From: DATIXJ01 sp035518715
GTDB lineage: Bacteria; Bacteroidota; Ignavibacteria; UBA10030; SZUA-254
Length of the DNA stretch: 26,021 nt
Direction of reading: 5' to 3'
Assembly (NCBI GenBank): GCA_035518715.1
Contig: DATIXJ010000068.1
Location: 1 to 26,021 of the forward strand
Part shown: piece after piece, positions 7,982 through 14,657 of the stretch
How positions within the stretch are numbered: position 1 is the first letter of the stretch
Layout of the letters: every line of letters starts with the position of its first letter
Program-made: the position numbers and the translations under genes
The notes under the pieces: generated by a model
What the model saw: only the letters and a program-made list of their open reading frames with translations
The model's database searches: none
Told to the model about the DNA's origin: nothing

Positions 7982-10564
7982 TTATTCTGCCGATTGCTGA
8001 AGAGCCGCCCGAAATTCCGGCTGATCCGCCATATTGAAAAAGTCGGCATTCGTCACCGCCGAAAGATCATAATGTATCGCAATTGCTTCCTTCAACGCCT
8101 GAAGTCCGTCTGCTTTCTTTTGAGGATCGATCTGCTTCTTCTTGGCCGAATACATCTGCAGCGAATACATCTCTGCCGCGAGATAATGAATTTCTGCATT
8201 CCGTGTATCGACCTCGACTGCTCTCCGGGCTGAGGAGACCGCTTCCGGGAACCTGCCGAGCCGCGTCAACACCAGTGCCTGGTACGCAAGCGCCTTTGCA
8301 TCCCTGGGGTGCTGACGCAGAATCGTCTGCAGAACACTCTGCGCTCGTCCGAGCAGGGAGTTGGCTTCCTGCCAGATCCCAAGGAGTTGTTTCAACCTTG
8401 CCAGACGATACATGCTGACGTAGTCGTCAGGATTCAGATCCATACTGCGTTCGCATGCGGCAATGACCTGTCCGTTGTACGTCAGCGACAGGTCCGGATC
8501 CGATGCCACCACATCGGCCATCGGACCGATGATTGTTTTCGCGGAATCATCCGCAAAATAGAGCTCGCGTAAATAATAGTTGATGGAGCGGCGCGGAGCA
8601 TGGAGAAATGCCTCTGCAAGTCCGCATGTCTCCAGTCCGACCGGATCACAGGGATCAAGCTTATATGCCCGGTAAAATTCGTCCGAGGCTTCGGATGTCT
8701 TCCCCGTCATCAGGAGAATTTTCCCATATTCCAGATGCGCGCGGCTGTCTCCGGGAGCGAGTTTCAGGGCATTTTCAAGATTCACCAGTGCTTCCTGGTA
8801 ATTTTTCTGGAGTGCGAGAAGGCGGCCGAGCTGGATGTAGCCATCCGTAACACCCGGATCCGAAGAGACTGCCGATTCCGCAAATTTCCTCGCTCGTGCC
8901 AGCGCAGTGTCACGCGACGTCCATCCCCGATCATATTCCGAGATCAGAATGTCGGCCGCTGCAGCCAGTGCTTCCGAGAATTTTGGATCGAGCTGAATTG
9001 CCTGTTCGAGAACGCCCAGCGCAGTCCTCTGGCTCTCCGGAGTCTGTCGGTGACGCATTTCGATCGCCCGGAGATAGAATTGATAGGCATCGGGGTTCCG
9101 CACCGATCGCCGGTAATTGAACGAATCCGTTTTATCCCCTGAAGAGAGACCAAGGACGTCTGCGACCTTTGCTGCAATTTCATCCGGCAGTTCGGAGAGA
9201 CGTGCGATCGATTCCATGGCACCGCCGTTCCACGCCATCTTGCCGAGTGAATCGAGCAGCTCAAGCGCAACGGCCACAGTATCGCCGGATCGAGTTACCG
9301 ATCCGCGCAGAGTAGAAAATGATCCCAGCTGGAACTGCTGGTACTCCGGCTGATCTGTATGCAGGGAAAGATTATAGGATGTCGAATATCCGGTCACTGC
9401 GATGGCATTGAGCCGTTCAAAACGCTCCGTCACTTCCTGTGCGAGGGCGCTTCCGAGAAGCGTTTCTTCGAGTGAATTCGAAGAGGCGGTCCACGGGAGG
9501 ATGACAAATGTCCGCTGTACAGGCGGCGCCGGTTTGTGCAGTTCAATGAGCACAACAACGAGCACCACAACTGCTACGACCGCAGCGGTGATCATTGCCG
9601 GGATGCGGATGTTCTTTCCTGCCGGCATCCTCTGGCCGAGTTTGATGGTGGGTTTGAGCTTCTTGATTCTCGACTTCGGCTTGGGCTTCGGTTTTGCAGG
9701 TTCCTCCTTCGCCGGCTCTTCTCCTGCGACCACCGGCTGTGGAAGACCGCTCGACTGTGCCTCTTTGATTTTCTGTTCGAGATCAAGAGCGTCCGCATTC
9801 ATCGGGTCGTTGACGAGCGCTTTTGCCACTTCAACAAGCGCATGTTCGAAATCCCCGGCGTCAAAAAATGATTTCGCACCGACGATTTGAGATTGGATCC
9901 GCTGCAGCCGCTGCTCTTCGTCTTTTCGCTTCTCCTCTTCACGCTGCTGACGCGCTTCTTCCTCGCGTTGGCGTTCCAGGGCGGCCACTCTGGCATCTTC
10001 CTCTTTCTTGCGCTGTTCTTCTTCTCGCTTCTTGCGATCTTCCCCCTCTTTAACCCGTCTTGCTTCCTCCTGCTTGCGGAGTTCTTCTTCGCGTCTACGG
10101 CGGTCTGTCTCGCCCCTGCGACGGGCTTCCTCTTCCCGGCGCCGGCGCTCGTCGTCTTCCGTCTTGCGGCGACTCTGATCTGACTGACGGCGTGAATCTT
10201 CTTCGGCACGACGGCGCGCGAGGTCCTCGCGACGCCTCTGCTCTTCTTCTCTCCTTCGTTTTGATTCCAGTTCTTCTCTCTGTCGAACCTCCCGGGTTCG
10301 GTCGCGCTCTTCCGCCAGGGCCGCAAGGACTTCCTGCTCTTTGAAACGCAAACCCTCTTCGGCCTGTGCGCGTTCTTCCTCGGCCGCCCTCAGCGCATCA
10401 TGGAATTCCTGCTCACGGCGCGACTCTTCCTGCCGTACCAGGTCCTGCGCTTCCATCACCAGCTCGGTGCCGAGGCGCTCTACTTCATGGTCGAATGCCG
10501 CCCGGCGCTCTTCCTCCGATTTTTGCCGGATCTCCTCAGCATGCAGTTGTTCCGCCTGTTCCAA
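7982..10564 (-). CDS. Transmembrane protein: Glu/Arg-rich coiled coil, TM helix, TolB/FlgO-like domain and TPR array
   Basis: An 860-residue protein of unknown function. Residues 1-225 are an E/R/K-rich helix; 223-270 a TPR-like unit (FFDAGDFEHALVEVAKAL); 271-320 a Pro/Lys linker ending in a strongly basic stretch; 323-342 a single transmembrane helix of Ala, Val, Leu and Ile. The basic side precedes the helix, so the coiled coil should be cytoplasmic and the rest periplasmic. Residues about 350-460 resemble the TolB-like/FlgO-type domain (FVILPW, LRGSVTRSGDTVAVALELLD), and about 470-860 form TPR repeats, an arrangement often seen behind TolB-like domains. The frame opens just after an in-frame TAG and the first usable start is TTG at 10564, with AAAGGG 8 bases upstream. 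The shared TPR-like and E/R-rich modules suggest that this gene and its downstream neighbour are distant relatives that work together. Confidence 0.8.
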   Translation of the reverse strand: MEQAEQLHAEEIRQKSEEERRAAFDHEVERLGTELVMEAQDLVRQEESRREQEFHDALRAAEEERAQAEEGLRFKEQEVLAALAEERDRTREVRQREELESKRRREEEQRRREDLARRRAEEDSRRQSDQSRRKTEDDERRRREEEARRRGETDRRRREEELRKQEEARRVKEGEDRKKREEEQRKKEEDARVAALERQREEEARQQREEEKRKDEEQRLQRIQSQIVGAKSFFDAGDFEHALVEVAKALVNDPMNADALDLEQKIKEAQSSGLPQPVVAGEEPAKEEPAKPKPKPKSRIKKLKPTIKLGQRMPAGKNIRIPAMITAAVVAVVVLVVVLIELHKPAPPVQRTFVILPWTASSNSLEETLLGSALAQEVTERFERLNAIAVTGYSTSYNLSLHTDQPEYQQFQLGSFSTLRGSVTRSGDTVAVALELLDSLGKMAWNGGAMESIARLSELPDEIAAKVADVLGLSSGDKTDSFNYRRSVRNPDAYQFYLRAIEMRHRQTPESQRTALGVLEQAIQLDPKFSEALAAAADILISEYDRGWTSRDTALARARKFAESAVSSDPGVTDGYIQLGRLLALQKNYQEALVNLENALKLAPGDSRAHLEYGKILLMTGKTSEASDEFYRAYKLDPCDPVGLETCGLAEAFLHAPRRSINYYLRELYFADDSAKTIIGPMADVVASDPDLSLTYNGQVIAACERSMDLNPDDYVSMYRLARLKQLLGIWQEANSLLGRAQSVLQTILRQHPRDAKALAYQALVLTRLGRFPEAVSSARRAVEVDTRNAEIHYLAAEMYSLQMYSAKKKQIDPQKKADGLQALKEAIAIHYDLSAVTNADFFNMADQPEFRAALQQSAE
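9910..10450. repeat. Low-complexity Glu/Arg codon repeat inside the transmembrane long-helix gene
   Basis: The stretch coding residues of roughly 40-220 is dominated by GAA, GAG, CGC, CGG and AAG codons on the minus strand, in irregular repeats of RRREEE type. Like the stretch at 6990-7560 it is stop-poor on the opposite strand. Confidence 0.55.
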
Positions 10565-10585
10565 TACCCGATCCCTTTCGATGTC

Positions 10586-10623
10586 TCTCTATATTGAGTG
10601 TTTAAGCACGCAAAATATAGAGA
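10586..10623. promoter_or_regulatory. 38-bp dyad (putative operator) over the -10 box and start point of the long-helix operon
   Basis: TCTCTATATT (10586-10595) and AATATAGAGA (10614-10623) are perfect 10-base inverted repeats with an 18-base spacer that itself contains the near-palindrome GTGTTTAAGCAC (10598-10609). The dyad centre, near 10604, falls almost on the predicted transcription start point (about 10607) and its right arm covers the -10 box. This is a position where a dimeric repressor could act. In RNA the arms could instead form a 10-bp leader hairpin only if transcription began further upstream. Confidence 0.5.
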
Positions 10624-10642
10624 AACGTGTTAGTATTGTCAA
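10614..10642 (-). promoter_or_regulatory. Candidate promoter TTGACA-N17-TATATT for the long-helix operon
   Basis: On the minus strand a perfect TTGACA (10642-10637) is followed after exactly 17 bases by TATATT (10619-10614). It is the best match to a housekeeping-type promoter in the window. The predicted leader to the TTG start codon at 10564 is about 43 nt. Confidence 0.6.
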
Positions 10643-10848
10643 CACTGAGTGTAACCTGCGTCTCGTTCATTGTTGACGTTTTTGAACTGAAATCGATGTT
10701 TTCGCGTTTCAAGCGTCTCAACTCCCCACTTTGCGAGAAAAACATTTGACAAAGTGTGCACCTACCATCGGGACTCTCTGTAATCCACATCACATCACAC
10801 TCATACATCGAACATTTTCGGCACACAAGACGGCAGCATGACTTCGCG

Positions 10849-10877
10849 TGGACTTCAAACTGAATTTCTTGTATATT
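10849..10877 (+). promoter_or_regulatory. Candidate promoter TGGACT-N17-TATATT for queF
   Basis: TGGACT (10849-10854) and TATATT (10872-10877) are 17 bases apart. The -35 box is imperfect, but the -10 box matches that of neighbouring candidates. The predicted start near 10884 gives a leader of about 28 nt before the ATG at 10912. Confidence 0.4.
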
Positions 10878-10911
10878 GACACCACATCTTCCGAACCGGA
10901 ACACAGAACTC

Positions 10912-11361
10912 ATGAAGACACACCCATCCCAAAAACGTCAACGTGGTAAAGGCAAAGCGCTGACAGGGCTTGACCGCCGGTATGATACAAGCGGATACGA
11001 CGCTCTGGACGTTGCCGTCCTTGAAACTTTTCCATATGAGTATCCCGGCAAGGAGGTCGTGATCTCGATCGATACCGATGAGTTTACCGCGGTTTGCCCG
11101 TACTCCGGACTCCCCGATTTTGCAACGATCAGGGTTGAATATGTCCCGGGCAAGAAAATTCTGGAACTTCGATCATTCAAATATTATCTCCTTTCCTACC
11201 GCAATGTCGGAATCTATCAGGAACATGCGGTGAACAGAATTCTGGAGGACCTTATCCGCTGCTGCGCTCCGAGATGGATGCGTGTGGCTGCGGACTACAA
11301 GATCCGTGGAGGCGTGCACACGGTGGCAAGCCGTGAGTGGGGAAAGTTGAAGGGGCATTGA
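10912..11361 (+). CDS. queF: NADPH-dependent 7-cyano-7-deazaguanine reductase QueF (short, unimodular type)
   Basis: QueF reduces the nitrile of preQ0 to the amine of preQ1 with NADPH, a late free-base step of queuosine biosynthesis. The 149-residue protein is a single T-fold module, like the short Bacillus type rather than the roughly 280-residue E. coli type. Cys62 in CPYSGLPDF is the expected thioimide-forming nucleophile, with Asp69 of the same motif as the proton donor. ELRSFKYY at 85-92 is the QueF signature, with Arg in place of the usual Lys at its third position. The frame runs 12 codons further upstream to a TTG, but ATG 10912 fits the family N-terminus better. No other queuosine gene is in the window. 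It is transcribed away from the long-helix operon and is followed after 38 bases by a DUF423 gene, probably on the same transcript. Confidence 0.92.
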   Translation: MKTHPSQKRQRGKGKALTGLDRRYDTSGYDALDVAVLETFPYEYPGKEVVISIDTDEFTAVCPYSGLPDFATIRVEYVPGKKILELRSFKYYLLSYRNVGIYQEHAVNRILEDLIRCCAPRWMRVAADYKIRGGVHTVASREWGKLKGH

Positions 11362-11399
11362 GGGAGAAAGAATCCGCCGGTCAGGCCACTCGCGAAATC

Positions 11400-11774
11400 A
11401 TGATCTCAAAGTACTTCTTCATCGTCGGGTCTCTCTCCGCATTCCTTGCCGTCGCACTCGGTGCTTTCGCCGCTCACGTTCTGAAAGACAAGCTCCCGGG
11501 AGACCTCTTCGCCGTGTGGGAAGTGGGAGTACGCTATCACATGTATCACGCACTCGCCCTGCTGGCAGTGGCCTGGGCGTTGATGCAATGGCCTGAGGCA
11601 AACCTCGCTCCTGCCGGATGGCTCTTCGTTGCAGGTACGATTATCTTCTCGGGGAGTCTCTATGCGATGGCGCTGAGCGGAAGCCGTTGGCTCGGAGCGA
11701 TTACGCCGGCCGGCGGCTTGTGTTTCCTGGGAGGATGGATCTGGCTTGCCTGGAGGATCTGGAAAACCCTCTGA
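11400..11774 (+). CDS. DUF423 (YgdD-like) small inner-membrane protein
   Basis: A 124-residue protein, the usual length for DUF423. Four hydrophobic segments are visible: about 5-27, 47-65, 72-91 and 98-119. Family hallmarks include the GAFAAHVLKD start region, the YHMYHALALL helix, GTIIFSGSLYAMALSG and the ITPAGGLCFLGGWIWL end. The molecular function of this family is not established. The frame could begin at an upstream GTG overlapping queF, but ATG 11400 gives the family's normal N-terminus. It lies 38 bases after queF, so co-transcription is likely. Its stop codon is built into the hairpin at 11772-11790. Confidence 0.9.
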   Translation: MISKYFFIVGSLSAFLAVALGAFAAHVLKDKLPGDLFAVWEVGVRYHMYHALALLAVAWALMQWPEANLAPAGWLFVAGTIIFSGSLYAMALSGSRWLGAITPAGGLCFLGGWIWLAWRIWKTL

Positions 11775-11790
11775 GGTGGAATGCACCTCA
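11772..11790. terminator. Possible bidirectional terminator between convergent genes
   Basis: TGAGGTG (11772-11778) and CACCTCA (11784-11790) form a perfect 7-bp stem with a 5-base loop, filling most of the 24-base gap between the convergent DUF423 and DedA genes; the DUF423 stop codon is its first three bases. There is no U-tract on the plus-strand side. On the minus-strand side a TTTT follows a few bases beyond the stem. Confidence 0.4.
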
Positions 11791-11798
11791 CCGGCTCG

Positions 11799-12440
11799 TC
11801 ATGACGATTTGGACCGGTGCCGCAGATACCCGACAATCGCCGGCATCGTGGAAATGAGAATGATTGCAAAGATCACGAGTGCAAAATTTTGCCTCACGGC
11901 GGGAATGTTGCCGAAATAATATCCCGCAAAGACGAAACTTCCCACCCACACAACCCCGCCGACGATATCAAAGCTGAGGAACTTGATGTACGTCATTCGG
12001 GCAATACCCGCCACGAATGGTGAAAACGTCCGGATGATCGGGACAAATCGGGCAATGATGATCGTTTTCTTTCCGTACTTCTCGTAAAAACGGTGTGCCC
12101 TGCCGAGATATTCCCTGTTCAGGAAACGCACCTGTTCCTTATGGAAGATTTTCGGTCCCGTCAGGAACCCGATCCCATAGTTGAGATTGTCGCCGAGGAC
12201 AGCGGCAAATGTCAGGAGGAGAAAGAGAGACGAGGAATCAAGGGATCCCGAGGCAGCGAACGCACCCGCGGCGAAGAGCAGTGAGTCGCCGGGAAGAAAC
12301 GGCGTCACAACAAAACCCGTCTCGCAGAAGATGATGCCGAAGAGAATCGCGTAGCTCCAGACGCCATACGCCTGGATGATGCCGTTCAGATGCACATCGA
12401 CGTGAAGGACGAAATCAATGAGGTGTGTGAAAAATTCCAC
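11799..12440 (-). CDS. DedA-family membrane protein
   Basis: A 213-residue polytopic inner-membrane protein of the DedA/SNARE-associated superfamily, whose members are linked to undecaprenyl-phosphate or phospholipid flipping, proton-motive force and envelope stress. The core is FCETGFVVTPFLPGDSLLFA at about 38-57, and the second re-entrant region contains RFVPIIRTFSPFVAG. Glu40, Asp52, Arg131 and Arg137 sit at the positions of the functionally required acidic and basic residues reported for E. coli DedA proteins. The start is a GTG (12438-12440) whose N-terminus matches the family, with GGGAAG a few bases upstream. It follows rnr after 72 bases on the same strand and could be the tail of the rfaE1-rnr operon; I saw only a poor promoter match in that gap. 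Confidence 0.92.
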   Translation of the reverse strand: MEFFTHLIDFVLHVDVHLNGIIQAYGVWSYAILFGIIFCETGFVVTPFLPGDSLLFAAGAFAASGSLDSSSLFLLLTFAAVLGDNLNYGIGFLTGPKIFHKEQVRFLNREYLGRAHRFYEKYGKKTIIIARFVPIIRTFSPFVAGIARMTYIKFLSFDIVGGVVWVGSFVFAGYYFGNIPAVRQNFALVIFAIILISTMPAIVGYLRHRSKSS

Positions 12441-12512
12441 TCTGCTTCCCTGAATGAGATTGATTAACGATAACCGGGTGCCGATGTCCGATACAACGGG
12501 TTTTGAGGGAGC

Positions 12513-14654
12513 TCATTCAACAAGAATGAAATCAATTTCCCGTTCTTTCGCATCGACGCGCACGACCTGAATGCGGACTTTGTCGCCGAGGCGGTATCGT
12601 TTCTTTGTGCGCTTACCGATAAGCGAGTAGTGCTTTTCGTCATAAAGATAGAAGTCATCCTCCATATCCCTGATGCGCACCAGCCCTTCGACCAGGAGAT
12701 CGGAAATTTCCACAAATAGTCCGAAATTCATAACCCCCGAAATGATTGCATGGAATTCATCCCCAAGGTGGCGCTTCATATATTCTACCTGCATCACTTT
12801 TATTGATGAGCGCTCTGCCTCCATGGCAACGCGCTCCCGCTCGGAGGTATAGGCGCAGAGATCCGGGAGAACTTCGGCAACGTTTTGCCGTCGGCGCAGC
12901 GGCATCTTGTGTGCGTATTCGTCGAGCAGACGGTGCACGATGAGGTCCGGGTAACGCCGGATGGGAGATGTGAAATGCGTGTAATATTTGAATCCAAGCC
13001 CGAAGTGGCCGATGTTTTTTTCCGAGTAGAGGGCCTTTGCCATTGAGCGAATTGCCACTTCATTGATGACGGTCTCCTCATCCTTGCCGCGGACATCATT
13101 CAGAAGCTTCTGGAGTGAGCGTGAGGTCAGACCGCCGGAAATGTTCAGACTGTAGCCAAGATGCTGGACGAAGAGGGCAAAGTCGCGGAGACGGTCCGGC
13201 GGCGGAGCATCGTGCACACGATAAATAAACGGAGCGATCTGGTCTTCATGTTTGCGGAGGCCGATGTGCATCGCAGCCACCTGATTTGCCATAAGCATGA
13301 ATTCCTCGACCAACCGGTGAGCGGCGAGGCGTTCCTTCTTGAGGATTGCTGTCGGCTTTCCGTCGTCACCGAACCGGAATTTTGTTTCCGCGCTTTCGAA
13401 ATCAATGCTCCCCTCTTTCATCCGCTTCCTGAGAAGCGTCTGACTCAATTCATGCATCGCACGAATTTGTTCGGTAAACTCACCGCGGCCCTTCTCGATG
13501 ACCTTCTGCACTTCTTCGTACGTGAACCTCCTCTTGCTCCGGATAACACTTTTTTCGATCGAGTACCCTTTGACATTTCCTTTCGAACCGAGAGTCATGA
13601 GAATCGAGTACGTCAGACGCTCCCGCTCGGGTCGCAGGCTGCAGATATTGTTGGAGAGATTCTCCGGCAGCATGGGGATGACTTCATTTGCCAGATAAAC
13701 GCTTGTCCCGCGTTTCTCCGCTTCCTTGTCGAGAACCGACCCCTCAAGAACATAGTGGCTCACGTCGGCAATGTGAACCCCAAGCCGGAAATCGCCGCCG
13801 GGAAGCGGCTCGAGCGAAACGGCATCATCAAAATCCTTTGCGTCGTCCGGATCGATCGTAAAGCAGATGATATCCCGGAGATCCCGCCTCGACCGGATGA
13901 TCTCTGCGGGGATGTCTTCCACGATTGCTTCTGCCGCGCTCAGGACTTCCCTGGGGAAGCGGAGCGGCAGATCAAATTCGCGCGCTACGGATGCCATCTC
14001 TGCCCCAATCTCACCGGATGCACCGAGCACCTCGACGATGTGACCCTCGGGATTGAGATTGCGAGATTCCCAGCTGTCGATCATCGCCACGACTTTCTGA
14101 CCCGGCCGCGCACCTTTGGTCTTGCCGGGAGGAACATAGATATCACGCGGAACGATCCGACTGTCCGGTACGACGAAGAAGAAATGCCGGCTTTTCTCGA
14201 ACACGCCGACGACGGGATGTGTGCTCCGCTCGAGAACCTCGACAATCTCCCCTTCGGGCTCAGCCGCGCTTTTCACGTCCGTCTGTGCAAAGAGCGCGAC
14301 ACTTACCACGTCTCCGTCGAGCGCGGTGCCGACGAACCTGGAAGGAACCGCCACTCTTCCCCGCTCCGGTGCGGAGACATGGACAATGCCGTTCCCCTGT
14401 CTGGTGAGTTCGAGCGTCCCGGTCAGATGCGAAGACTGCGGGGCAACGGCGTGGCCGAACCGCTTCCGTCTGCCGCGCTCAATCGTTTTCGACTGTGCAA
14501 GCTCGTTGAGCGCCTGGCGAAGAAGAACGAGACTCTTCTTGTCCTTAAGCGACAATCGTCGGGCTAGAGATGCTGCCTTGAATTGCTCACGCGGGTATTT
14601 CTGCAGGAACTGGAGAACGGTCTCCTTCAGTTCCTCAAGTGTGGGTGATTTCAT
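12513..14654 (-). CDS. rnr: Ribonuclease R (RNB family 3'-5' exoribonuclease)
   Basis: RNase R degrades structured RNA processively from the 3' end in mRNA decay and rRNA quality control. The 713-residue protein has an N-terminal winged-helix segment (about 1-68), two cold-shock OB folds (about 75-215), the RNB catalytic domain (about 250-580) and a C-terminal S1 domain (about 630-710). In TIDPDDAKDFDDAV the four metal-binding aspartates are Asp268, Asp274, Asp276 and Asp277, with the family spacing. It ends straight after the S1 domain (DFILVE) and lacks the long Lys-rich tail of the E. coli enzyme. The ATG at 14654 is 3 bases after the tamB stop codon, so the two are almost certainly co-transcribed; no clear Shine-Dalgarno sequence precedes it. 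Confidence 0.95.
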   Translation of the reverse strand: MKSPTLEELKETVLQFLQKYPREQFKAASLARRLSLKDKKSLVLLRQALNELAQSKTIERGRRKRFGHAVAPQSSHLTGTLELTRQGNGIVHVSAPERGRVAVPSRFVGTALDGDVVSVALFAQTDVKSAAEPEGEIVEVLERSTHPVVGVFEKSRHFFFVVPDSRIVPRDIYVPPGKTKGARPGQKVVAMIDSWESRNLNPEGHIVEVLGASGEIGAEMASVAREFDLPLRFPREVLSAAEAIVEDIPAEIIRSRRDLRDIICFTIDPDDAKDFDDAVSLEPLPGGDFRLGVHIADVSHYVLEGSVLDKEAEKRGTSVYLANEVIPMLPENLSNNICSLRPERERLTYSILMTLGSKGNVKGYSIEKSVIRSKRRFTYEEVQKVIEKGRGEFTEQIRAMHELSQTLLRKRMKEGSIDFESAETKFRFGDDGKPTAILKKERLAAHRLVEEFMLMANQVAAMHIGLRKHEDQIAPFIYRVHDAPPPDRLRDFALFVQHLGYSLNISGGLTSRSLQKLLNDVRGKDEETVINEVAIRSMAKALYSEKNIGHFGLGFKYYTHFTSPIRRYPDLIVHRLLDEYAHKMPLRRRQNVAEVLPDLCAYTSERERVAMEAERSSIKVMQVEYMKRHLGDEFHAIISGVMNFGLFVEISDLLVEGLVRIRDMEDDFYLYDEKHYSLIGKRTKKRYRLGDKVRIQVVRVDAKEREIDFILVE

Positions 14655-14657
14655 TTG

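Larger units (their letters stand above)
10565..10911. other. Divergent intergenic region between the long-helix operon and queF
   Basis: About 350 bases separate the two divergent starts. The side facing the long-helix operon holds a strong promoter match with an overlapping dyad (10586-10642); the side facing queF holds a weaker promoter match (10849-10877). I looked for a preQ1 riboswitch before queF and did not see the conserved core. A minus-strand open frame of 103 codons (10602-10913) with two CxxC pairs crosses the region but looks fortuitous. Confidence 0.55.

Noticed and set aside
10638..10677. A second inverted repeat, GTCAACA ... TGTTGAC, near the long-helix promoter
   Set aside because: Only 7 bases per arm with a 26-base spacer, and one arm is simply the -35 box; expected by chance at this length.
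10620..10911. A preQ1 riboswitch before queF
   Set aside because: I looked for the conserved purine-rich core and short H-type pseudoknot pattern and did not see it.
10602..10913. A minus-strand frame of 103 codons with two CxxC pairs (CRKC, CTLC) in the queF upstream region
   Set aside because: It would overlap the queF start and run through the promoter and dyad of the long-helix operon; no recognisable zinc-protein fold and no ribosome-binding site. It is not fully excluded.
12441..12512. A promoter in front of the dedA-family gene
   Set aside because: TTGTAT-N17-TTATCG is present but the -10 box is poor; read-through from rnr seems as likely.
13161..14567. A 468-codon plus-strand open frame opposite rnr
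   Set aside because: It is antisense to a complete, well-conserved RNase R; its translation shows no domain.
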